Assembly: GCF_013368755.1 (NCBI RefSeq)
Contig: NC_049566.1
Span: forward strand, 2,232,001 to 2,296,000
DNA from: Talaromyces rugulosus
Taxonomy: Eukaryota; Ascomycota; Eurotiomycetes; Eurotiales; Trichocomaceae
Length of the DNA stretch: 64,000 bases
Reading direction: 5' to 3'
In this document: positions 54,986 through 64,000 of the stretch, piece after piece
Layout: every line of letters starts with the position of its first letter
How positions within the stretch are numbered: position 1 is the stretch's first letter
Made by a program: the position numbers and the translations under genes
The notes under the pieces: model-generated
The model's database searches: none
What the model saw: only the letters and a program-made list of their open reading frames with translations
Told to the model about the DNA's origin: nothing

Positions 54986-56208
54986 CTAGTAAGAGAATTT
55001 TTGACCAACCAGTTCCTCACTCAGAGCCCACAGCCTTTCTGCATTCTTCGGGTCCAGCGCATAGTCGGCCGCTTCACCATTATTCACCTGGTTGTTGACC
55101 ATGTACGATCCGTTGCTGCCTATACGGTATCATTCAACATCGGGCATATAACTAACAGACGATGGCTAGACGAGGACTTACCTTCAATACTTGGATCGTA
55201 CGCCGCCACGATCAAAGTAGCAGCTGCCTGGCTCAAAGACCTCCAGTTCAAATCTAGATCATGATTTATTGACCCATCTTCGTGTTTCCATCCTTTGTCA
55301 TAGTCAACAATCTTCGTTTGGAACTAGACCAGGCTAAAAAGGAAAGCAAAGAGTCGGACATACCAGCTTTCACCCACTCCTCCAGTTTCAAGTGTCTCCC
55401 AATCCCAGTTTCAATACGCCCTGGGTAAAGACTAAACGACTTGACGCCTTTATCGCCAAGTTTTTCCGCCAATGATACTGAGAATAGCATATTGGCAGTT
55501 TTACTTTGACCGTAAGCTTGCCACTTGTCGTAACATTTTCCATCCTGCAATCGAAGTTAGCAATACTTTCTGGGGGAAAAGGCAAATGTGAAAGAAAAAA
55601 AAAAAATAAACTAACCTGAAAGTTATAGTCGTAGAAACGGACCGGTCCTCTTTTATGTCCAAGACTACTCACATTAACCACCTTTATCCCACAACTCAAG
55701 TCTTTTTTGCTCAAAACCAGATTGGTGAAAAGAAAATGGCCAATATGGTTCGTTCCGAATTGTAGCTCCAACCCCTCTTTCGTAACGCCATACGGTATAG
55801 CCATAGTGCCCGCGTTATTGATGAGAATATCTATTTGCTCGGGCAGGGCATTGACCTCATCCGCAGCTTTCCGAATGCTTTCCTGCGAACTGAGGTCAAG
55901 TGTAAGAAGCTTGGTATTGGCACTTGGTGTGTCCGCTTTGATTGCGTCTTCGATTGCCCGGAGAGTCTCGATTGCCCGGCCAGCGAGGATGAGCAGTGCT
56001 GGCGAGTATCGAGATATTTGCAGCGCTGCCTCTCCTCCTATGCTTCCGGGAGTTACGCCCGTGATGAGAACTGCATTGGTCAGGTTTTTCTCTCTTTCCT
56101 GTTAAAATCCTTTCATTTTAGATATATCTTACCTCTGCTTCCCTGTATTTGGCCCGAGAGGTCCTTGCAGACCTCTTCACTGGTGGACTGTGCCGTATAG
56201 CGAGTCAT
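54986..56208 (-). CDS. Short-chain dehydrogenase/reductase (retinol dehydrogenase-like)
   Basis: Exons 56133-56208, 55616-56091, 55374-55544, 55182-55323 and 54986-55119 give 332 residues. SDR motifs are the cofactor loop LITGVTPGSIGGEAALQIS, DILINNAGTMAIP (NNAG), VVNVSSLGHKRGP (catalytic Ser) and the YGQSK (YxxxK) active site in KWQAYGQSKTANMLFS. The C-terminus ends LWALSEELVGQKFSY, common in fungal SDRs of this size. Two joins are less certain. The first intron is only 41 bp (56092-56132) with its acceptor at the second AG. The third uses a GTGAAA donor instead of a nearby GTATGT that breaks the frame. Substrate unknown. Fungal members reduce or oxidise diverse secondary metabolites and lipids. 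Confidence 0.82.
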
Positions 56209-56760
56209 ATTTCCAATGCTTCTCTACTTGGAATGAAAGAATGAATACAAGAAGAGTGATTGTTAACTGGGTTCTACATACGGCATGTAGAGATGTTTAA
56301 ATACCTATCTTCCTCTCTCTCTACAGCCCTTGCTGACGAATAGCTCCTACATGGGGTCTCGGTATTATAATAGCTATGATTGGCGGCTATCAAACAATCC
56401 GGAATTACCCTATTAACTCCTTGTAAAGCCAATTGTAGGATCAAAAACACCTCTATTGCATGGGGCTAAACCTTCCCGGTTCTCATCCACGGCCCTATTT
56501 TAGCAGTTTCACTGCTTGTCCCATATTTTTACTCAATCGGATGATACTTGATGGACTTTTATTTTCAGGCCATGCATTAAAAGAGTATATACATAGATTA
56601 GAAGTTGTCTTACCAGACTACTTCCTGGCACTCATTGTCACGCTACTTGTGAATTGGAAGTAATTGGCTTTTGTATAAGATGTAGACTATCAATATTTTT
56701 CCAATCTAGCAGAGCCCCATTAATTACACACAATGTACTCCGATAGTAACTCGCATATGA
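56209..56760. other. Intergenic region
   Basis: 552 bp between the SDR start and the alpha/beta hydrolase 3' end. CT-rich tract at 56311-56325. No gene recognised. Confidence 0.5.
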
Positions 56761-57803
56761 CTAAGAATCCACCTTGTCAAGAAACTGTCGAATGTCGGTG
56801 ATGCATCGCTCTCTATCTGTCTGATACAGCCCTATTACAAAGTTACCTTTATTAAAAACCGTTCGTGATCGTAACAGAGGTAGAGGAGAAGGAAAAAAAA
56901 CCTACCATGTGCAGAACCTTCATACACCTTCAACTCACTGTCACTATTCGGCAACAGATTCATAACATACGCCGGACTCCTATCGACCGGATTCGCCAAA
57001 TCCTCCGAACCATGAAGCATCAAAACTGGAATATCACACCACTTTTCCCCAAACTCGCGCAGGGAGTCGGTAAGATCTCTATCGAGAAATATCTGTACAG
57101 TACGCTCAACAGCCATAGGATCAGCTTCAGCGATTGCCATTCGTTCAAACCGCGCTCTTTCGTGGTGGGTCATGGTGTTCTGAAACGCCGAGGCTCCAAA
57201 AATCACATCCATGCACGACTGAAGCGCCTCGCCAGAGTTTTGGCGTATTCGACTGAGTAAATCATCCCAATACGCACGTGGAGGTCCCCAGGGTTTTGAT
57301 TCTGTTTGCATAGGGATGGGCAGAGAAGAGCAGAGGAAAACAAGGCCCTTACATCTTCGGCCCAGGGCACCGGTTGAGTCATTTATTATCATCTGAACAA
57401 TCTCTCCACAGCCAAGACTCGTTCCTATACCAACAAATCCTCCTTGTCCTGAGGCGAATTCAGCAGAGTCAACTATATGGCCCAAATCGTCCGCGAATAC
57501 GGAATAGTCGATGCTCGACTTTGTAGCAGAATCAGGTCCGCTCCATTCGCTTTTGCCAAACCCGCGTCTGTCGGGCAGAATGCACTGATAGCGATAAGAC
57601 TCGCAGAGGGGGGTGGCAATGACATTGTACATGTGGCTGGAGAACGGCCAGCCTGCTGAGAATACAAGAGCTGGCTTGTGGTTGTTGGGTTTTGTTTGAC
57701 TAGTAGTAGTATCGTCGATGCGGAAGCCTAGTGGTGAGAGCTGCGGTACGTAGTTACGATAGGACAGCATTGCACCATCATATTTGCTTTTAACGTATGG
57801 CAT
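56761..57803 (-). CDS. Alpha/beta hydrolase
   Basis: Exons 56906-57803 and 56761-56831 (74 bp phase-1 intron) give 322 residues. The fold is shown by ALVFSAGWPFSSHMYNVIA (oxyanion-hole region), LPDRRGFGKSEW, the nucleophile elbow VGIGTSLGCGEIV (G-T-S-L-G), the acid in VLMLHGSEDLANPVD and the His in VYEGSAHGLYQTDRE. The second exon supplies the last helix (ITDIRQFLDKV), so a simple ORF reading through the intron ends wrongly. The triad Ser-Asp-His is complete. It resembles non-haem chloroperoxidase/epoxide hydrolase-like esterases; substrate unknown. The same strand as the upstream SDR and the nearby Zn2Cys6 regulator make a small accessory metabolic group conceivable. Confidence 0.85.
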
Positions 57804-58507
57804 TTTTGGCTAAGAATTAGTATCGGTGTAGTTGTGAGAGGGTGCCTTGTAAGGAAAGGTCAACATATAAAAGGAAGAAGGTACAATGTAACAAAACAGA
57901 GAAATGAAACCCGCTTCAACCATATATTTATAGGCAATCTGACTCCTAGATTTGAAATCATTTTCAGCCCAAACGTTTTTTCGTCCTTGATGATCATGTA
58001 TCTGATGGATCTCGGTTTTATTCAAGCGATGATTGGCTGTTTGGATAGTAGTTGTCTAGTAACGCGCTAGTAATTTCTGTCAACAATCCGATATTGCGTA
58101 TTCTTCGGGAGAGATCATCCTTAGAATAATGTTATGTTGTCAAATAGTGATAGTGAAAAAATTAATTGATACAATTCTAAAATATATCAAGAATACAATC
58201 CCCATTACTAGTAATCGCAAAAACACATTATCACACCCCCAGATCACGGCGACTCGCAACATGTCAGAGCTAACGTGTCTTACATGTAAATTGTGACATG
58301 TGAAGAGATTCCTCAAATAATAAAATGACAGACAGCAAGAAAAACCGATACATAGTACATCTTCAGTAATTCCCCAGTCCATGAATAAATAAAATGCCTA
58401 GCCATTTCCCCTGCAACGCAGCCACTGACAATCACCATAAAAACCCGAACTCCGGTAAACCGAATCAAGCAAATTGAAGGAGAAAAATAAAATGAACGTG
58501 CGTGCAC
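57804..58507. other. Intergenic region
   Basis: 704 bp, AT-rich, between the hydrolase start and the ASH1-type gene 3' end. No gene recognised. Confidence 0.5.
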
Positions 58508-61235
58508 TCAGGACATCAATGCCCGACCAGAAGGCTTCCTGCTTCTAGTGCTCCCAGGTCGGGTAGGAGTCTTGACAGGAGTGGCTTTCGATGGCGTTTT
58601 CTTACCTGTCTTCTTGACCGCCGGGCTTTTCAGCTTGAGCGTCTGAGTGCCCTTTTTGAAACTCGTGGAGCGACGTGCCGTGGCTTTCAGCTTGGTTTTG
58701 ATCTTCTCAGAAGCAGACATGGGCTTGGCCTTGGTAGCTTCCTGGCTACTCGAAGATCGCGAAGTAGCCTTCGCAGTTTGTGTCTTGGCCTTGGCTTTAG
58801 GAGATGATCTGGCCGCCGCCGTGGATACTCTGGTGACCCTTGACTTGCTAATTTTTTTGGCGGGTGATTTGGCATTCGTCTTTGTCTGAGCCTTGGTCAC
58901 GGTAACGTTCTTTTTAACCTGCATAGGCCCCTTCTTGCCGAGAGAAGCCTTGGCTTTGGTGACTACCTTGGTGATGGTCTTCTTGACCGATTTGCTAGTC
59001 ATCACCTTGCGCCTCTTATTCAACGCCGACGTCGACTCATCAAGGACGTTGCCCAGCTTGCGTTTAGTTCCCGACAGGGTTGCCTTGCTGCCTTTCTTGA
59101 TTGGCTTCTTCTTGTCATCAGATTTGGTCGGGCGATCCTTTGGTTTAGGACCGAGAACGCCGCGACATGTCGGAGCACCACAGCGACATTCCTGCACGTT
59201 CTTTTGGGAAAAGGGACTTCATAAGGTCAGCTTAATTTCTAGACATCGGGCTTGTAGCACTCACTCAAAGTTGTAGTCATAAGTTAGCTCCTCTCCGGTC
59301 ATGATCCCTCTGTCTCCCGCAAAAAGGGCCATTCGTGGCTTGCCACCGACTGTCCATTTCTCCATTCTGCAGTTTGGCTCACACGAATGGTTGACGAATC
59401 GAGCAATGGAGCCACGGGTTGCATCGATAATCATGTTCTGGTCGAAATACATCAAATAGTAGCACTGTTTTCTATTAGAACCGAATATAAAATCGTACAA
59501 ACACAACTCACTTCGTTATGCTTGTAGACGGTCCTCATGCGTCGCTCACACTCCGTCTGTGTGATGATTTCGCCGGTGTATTCCACAATGACCTGGTTTG
59601 ACTCAAAGGTGCGGTTGCTTCGCACGCCATATCCTCGATCTCCGGTCTTGATAACCTCGACACCGATGTTGTATTTGCCTCCGGCTTTCGTTCGGTGTTT
59701 CAGCTCATCAAAACTTCGGTTACCACAGTGGGGTCCGACGCGGCAATTGCTGTTGTCACATTCATAAAACATGAACCTGTTCTGGCAGTTCTCGTCGCAG
59801 CCCGTCTCGTCGTCACAAAGGCAAGTGGAAAGTTCAATCTTCTTATTTTCTCGCCAGAAGCTTGCAGCATCTCCAACGAACACATCTGTAGAATGGTTAG
59901 CTTCAATCTTTTTCCGACATTCCCACGATGCTTACTCCTGTTGACCTTCTTCCACTCATCCGGCTTTGGTTGGCCTGGCGGAAGTGGTGAAAACACGTCG
60001 AAAGGTAGCTTGAAATCCCGTCCATTCTTCAAAAGACGCTCCCCAGCAAACATGGGTAACGGGAGCAATTTTCGCTGGGTGTTCACTGGCGCGGTGCGTT
60101 TGGAGAATTTGATCTTATTATTAGCCTCGTTGAGACGTGCGTCGTAATCACGGTGTTGTCCAGTGTAGAGGCCTTTATCCAGCCATCGCTTGGGCTTATG
60201 TCGAACGGGGCCAGGTGCAGCCTTGGCAGCTCCCTTGTCGGATTCGTCTTTCTTTAACGGTATATCGCTATCGGAAAGTCTGCGCCGTTTGGAGTCTGGA
60301 GTCTGGGTCGTGTTGGATGAAGCCAGCTCTGAATTTGCTGGGAGAGAATGTCGCGGACGCAAGCTTGCCCGACGCTTCATGACAGCCTTCTCCATAGCAT
60401 CTCGAGATCGTTTGCCCAGAACACTAGCAGCTCTGTCGAGCACTCCCGTAGCCCTTGTAACCAAACTAAGCCGAGATGATCGCCGTCGAGGCGTTGCTTT
60501 CCCTGCTTTCCCTGGGGAATCGGTTGCCTGCTCATCCTTTCTTTGTGTCGGTTCATCTGTTTGCTCATCCTGTGGGTCTTCTACTACACGAGCACGCATA
60601 GACCGACGTCGAGATGACTCTGGTGAGTCCTTCAACTCTTTAGAGTCCTTCGACTCTGGAGTATCAGGTCGAGCATTCTCGTCGTTCTGGGCGCCTTCGC
60701 GCAGAAGCGTGGTCTGGCTCCACGAGTTCTCCGCGATAGGAGCGCTGTGCCTCAAAGAAGACCGCGAGGCACGGCTCCCTATAAGGCTGTTGACGAGTGT
60801 TTCTCCCGAGACGGTACGATTTTTGGGCTCGATTGACGCCTCTGAGTCGTTGGGTTCGTTGTCCTCTTCTGTTTCGCGCAGTTTATCCATTCCCGGCAGA
60901 GACGAACGCGTGACGCGTGTCGATCGTCGTCGTGACACGGGCTTCTCATCGCTGGCAGCGAGCTCATTGTTGCTGGATGTTTCAGAACGGCTGGCCTCTG
61001 GCGTCAATAAAGGACCGGAGAAGTCGACACCAATAATGGCCTCGTCGGCGCGAATCGGCGCATTGTCATCGTGCTGTTCGGAGGGCGTAGCGGCAGCGGC
61101 AACCAGCTGAGCGGGTGCTTCCAACGAGGAACGGGTGCTGCGGCGAGTCATCTTGGAAGCCGGGGTGGCCACCTTGCGTGAAGAGCGTTTGGTCAAGGCC
61201 GCAGGTGAGAGGAAATCAACAATTGAGCCGAACAT
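58508..61235 (-). CDS. ASH1: SET-domain histone lysine methyltransferase, ASH1 type
   Basis: Exons 59936-61235, 59512-59885, 59265-59464 and 58508-59216 give 860 residues. Residues 1-~430 are Ser/Arg-rich and disordered with basic patches. The AWS domain follows (CLCDDETGCDENCQNR and CRVGPHCGNRSF), then SET (GDRGYGVRSNRTF, IVEYTGEIITQ, the intron-spanning YKHNECYYLMYFD, RFVNHSCEPNCRM, GEELTYDYNF) and post-SET (ECRCGAPTCRG). A Lys/Ala/Ser-rich basic tail of about 200 residues resembles linker histone and probably binds DNA. AWS-SET-post-SET without WW or SRI domains points to ASH1 rather than Set2. Fungal ASH1 methylates H3K36 in poorly transcribed chromatin in Neurospora and Fusarium. Introns are 47-50 bp, and the four joins restore invariant SET residues exactly. 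Confidence 0.9.
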
Positions 61236-62399
61236 GGAGGTTGAAAGGAACGGAACGCTACGGGGGGGAGAGATGGAACGGGCGAGGAGGTGGAGCAGGC
61301 GGGCTAGTCTGTGGTCCCTGCTTGCGAGCCTGCAAGTTGGCAGCTGGAGCCTGGCAGTGATAAAGTCGAAAACAACGAGTCAGCAAGTCTCCAGAGCTGG
61401 CAAAAATACTGGCAACCGGTTGGCCTGGCTGTCACACGCGTCCAGAGGCTAAAAAGCTAGTGCTGAGGCGCAGAAACTCGGTCTAGAGCGTGTAATCAGA
61501 ACATCATCATCCAGACCGTGTCTCTTGCGTGTATATACCAGTGTTGTTGAATAGTCGTACGATGAACAGCAGTTGATGATGAGAGAAAGGATGCAGATGA
61601 CAAGATTGCAGTATTCTTGTTTGTTGGTGGAGGAGAGGTGAAAAGTTGAAAGAGTGAAAGAAAGAAAGAAAGATGCCCCCTGGAAGGAACAATGGCCGCG
61701 CATAAACAGCTTGGAATGCAAGGCATTCTCACCCCGCCCGTCAGCATTCCGTGCTCCCGTCAGTAAAGGTTTCCTCAGAACAAATACTGGGTCGATTTTG
61801 TAGAATTCAATATTACTGTCTCTTCAGTCCAGTCACTAGCCTAGGGCTTCTTGCATATTGATATGTATAGGGCCATTGGACACGTTGATGGTCCAGCTGG
61901 TCTTCTAGTCTCATACGGATTACATGCTGATAGAGGCTACATACAATATGAACTGATATATATACAATGGCACATAGCCAGTTTTCAAATACAAACACCA
62001 GCACGTCGTCAACTTGTCAATTCCACGTGTGACGATAGCTAGCACCTCGCGTTGATGCAATAAGCAGCCTACAAAGTCTACTAGTGGAAAATATGCATAG
62101 GATATCCAGCCTAAAGGATTCAAAAAAGATTGCCCGAGGCCTAAAGTACACGAGATAGTAGAAACAAAAGAGTGAAGATTTCGGGAGATTGCTCAACAAG
62201 TCCCCAAAATCTCATTAAATAAGATAACCAAAGAAAATCAGAGCCATGTCATCGCTCGCTAGGATATTGTAACGGTTCAAAGCCGTTAACACACATATAT
62301 AATAAGAATAAATGAAATATATAGTATAGTGATCTCAAAATGAGAAATCAAAATGTAGAAGAAGGGAAGAGATTATCGGATTACAAACCATTATTATCA
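61236..62399. other. Intergenic region
   Basis: 1.16 kb between the ASH1-type start and the ERF2 3' end, containing a (GAAA)n microsatellite at about 61653-61671. No gene recognised. Confidence 0.5.
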
Positions 62400-64000
62400 T
62401 CAATTTTCGGCATGAGAAGCATCTAATGCAGGAGTGGGCTGCACAGTCTGCATCTCCATTCCAGCCTGGGACTCAACATCCTTGGGCAAATACTTGCGCT
62501 TCTGTGTCGCGAACCGTTGATCGCCTTGGTGGTAAGGTTGCTTGAATTGCAAATAGGTAGGAGGACGGGGCCTTCCGAGAACCGCAATCCAGTTCCATAG
62601 AGCGTTGCCTTGGGTGAAAGGGCGATGGCGATCTGTTTTATTGAACTTTTGGGAGTTGAGGTACTCGCGAGTAGTCTCTCCTCGGCCCATCAGAAAGAGG
62701 TGGTATGCCCAAAGAGATGCTGGGTAGGGAGCGGCGACTGCTCCGTAAATAACCATCGCAAATGGCAATCTCAAATGGTCGATCGCACTTTTGAATGAAA
62801 TACCCTGTCGATGTTGGTAAAGGAGAACGTGGGCTAGAGACGCTCCGAGTAGAAATAGTGACAAGATTGTCGCAGAGCTGACAAAGGCAAAGAAGTAGCG
62901 GTAGTTGCGGCGACCGACGCAGTTGTTTAACCACACACAGTGGTGGTCCAATGTCTCGACACAGTTATCGCATGTTCGGCAATGGTAGCATCGGGGAGGG
63001 CGCCAGATGTTGCATGTCTTGCAATATTTGACCGGCACATCCATAGCAGCGACTTCGGAAGTAGCCAATTTGATCATCACCCAGTCGTTCGTCGGCGGCC
63101 CGAGGGTCAAGGGATCGGCCGATGGGTCTACTGTGGGCATTGGATGTAAATTTCGGGGGAGTATCTTCGCGAATAATGAGTAAAAATGTTTGTTTCCAAC
63201 GTAGAATATTGCTACTCACACCAGGGTCCACGACTGAGGCGTGCAAAAAAGACGACATACATATATAGAATACGTAGCCAAAAACGATGGGGATTGCTGG
63301 TGAAACATGATGCCATAGCCAAGGCGCCCTAAGTACGGTCAGTTTATCATCTTAAATCCGGTTCAATTGGCAACGTACGAAAAAGCAAAGAACAAGGCAG
63401 ACGGAAGGGCGACAAGAATTCCAGTTGCAATGTTTACTGGCTTGTCTCGGGAGTTCTGAAATCTACCCCTACCCCAGAACACAGTATTGCCAGTAAAGTA
63501 TTCATAGTTCTTGCCGAGGTTTGCCGGAGGCACTGGGGGACGGCCTTTGATTGATTTAGGTGATGAAGATGCGGCCGAAGATAATCTTTCGTGGCCTACA
63601 CTGTCTGGTCGCAAACCTTCGTCGTTCTTGCCGTGTAAAGAAAGAAAGCCCGATCTGAAGGATAATGGCGACCTTTGTGGCGGATCGCGTGCAGAAGGAG
63701 CATTGATTGCTTTGCTGATGTTCAGATGTTCCGGAGCTGGTTTCCTTTCACGCTCATGTAACAGCCTGACGCTTTCGCCGAGACTCCTTACTGTTGTGTT
63801 CCCCGTTGGGCTCGCATTCGACGTATTCCGGTCGGGGATAATCGGATCCGTGAATTCAGTCCCACGTGATGGAGGAATTTCAGCATCAATAGCCTGAGCG
63901 CCCAGACGAAGGGTGCTGCTCGAAACAATACTTCGCCGATGCAAATTCTCCTCGTCTTCGACGTCTTCCGACGCGACGGTTCCGGTCCCGGAAAGTGCTT
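62400..64000 (-). CDS. ERF2: DHHC palmitoyltransferase, Erf2 type, 5' end cut off
   Basis: Exons 63379-64000 (continuing past the window), 63220-63328 and 62400-63164. The frame remains open to the window edge with no ATG, so the N-terminus is missing. The DHHC cysteine-rich domain reads KYCKTCNIWRPPRCYHCRTC, then CVETLDHHCVWLNNCVG, with TM helices on both sides (GILVALPSALFFAFS, PIVFGYVFYICMS, FFAFVSSATILSLFLLG) and the TTREYLN motif after the fourth helix. Erf2 with Erf4 S-acylates Ras in the ER/Golgi membrane. The intron-spanning VVDPGILPRNLHPMP is a conserved Erf2 segment and fixes the 55 bp intron. The long polar N-terminal region (KSIKGRPPVPPANLGKNYEY) is typical of filamentous-fungal Erf2. 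Confidence 0.92.

Noticed and set aside
60137..61110. 306-codon plus-strand ORF antisense to the ASH1-type gene
   Set aside because: Lies entirely opposite the Ser/Arg-rich first exon, so stops are rare in this frame. The product is low-complexity with no motif.
1..64000. CRISPR arrays, bacterial operons, riboswitches, attachment sites
   Set aside because: The window is fungal nuclear DNA with spliceosomal introns. No regularly spaced repeat-spacer structure is present; the only tandem array is the 20845-21240 minisatellite, which has no unique spacers.

Overview
The window is nuclear DNA of a filamentous ascomycete, most likely a Eurotiomycete of the Aspergillus/Penicillium/Talaromyces type. 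The genes carry many 47-95 bp GT-AG introns, there is a Zn2Cys6 regulator, and there are fungus-type versions of VMA22, ISD11, ERF2 and ASH1. Gene-dense GC-balanced stretches alternate with AT-rich intergenic DNA that holds transposon debris. Genus and species cannot be fixed from sequence alone. All exon joins were worked out by hand from splice signals, reading frame and family motifs.

Layout. 1-2.9 kb: a divergent aromatic-catabolism pair, an FAD monooxygenase (3' end cut by the window edge) and a gentisate 1,2-dioxygenase. They share a 294 bp promoter with a CGGGG-TAT-CCCCG palindrome almost exactly midway. 3.4-6.5 kb: two SRPK-like kinase genes; the second has one in-frame TGA. 7.3-19.9 kb: a SAM methyltransferase with an 11 nt exon, a mitochondrial TPR-like protein, a GNAT acetyltransferase, an MFS sugar transporter, a large single-pass EGF-like membrane protein and an unknown Ser/Pro-rich protein. 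20.4-22.3 kb: repeat-rich DNA with a candidate TIR element containing a degenerate minisatellite, followed by a broken DUF4267-like gene.

23.7-43.6 kb is the centrepiece: eight consecutive genes, of which seven (all but the GT8) look secreted, that together look like a mannan or high-mannose-glycan degradation cluster. They are GH76 endo-alpha-1,6-mannanase, a histidine acid phosphatase, GH92 alpha-mannosidase, a GT8 glycosyltransferase, GH47 alpha-1,2-mannosidase, GH125 exo-alpha-1,6-mannosidase, GH130 beta-mannosidase/phosphorylase and a second GH92. The set covers backbone cleavage (GH76, GH125), alpha-1,2/1,3 side chains (GH92, GH47), possible beta-1,2 caps (GH130) and possibly phosphate (acid phosphatase). 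It parallels the enzyme set of bacterial yeast-mannan utilisation loci, but in a eukaryote.

44-64 kb returns to mostly housekeeping genes: VMA22 and ISD11 head to head, an acidic Pro-rich unknown, a NIPA-type Mg transporter with eight exons, a degenerate kinase-fold protein, a Zn2Cys6 regulator, a short-chain dehydrogenase, an alpha/beta hydrolase, an ASH1-type SET methyltransferase, and an ERF2-type DHHC palmitoyltransferase whose 5' end runs off the window.
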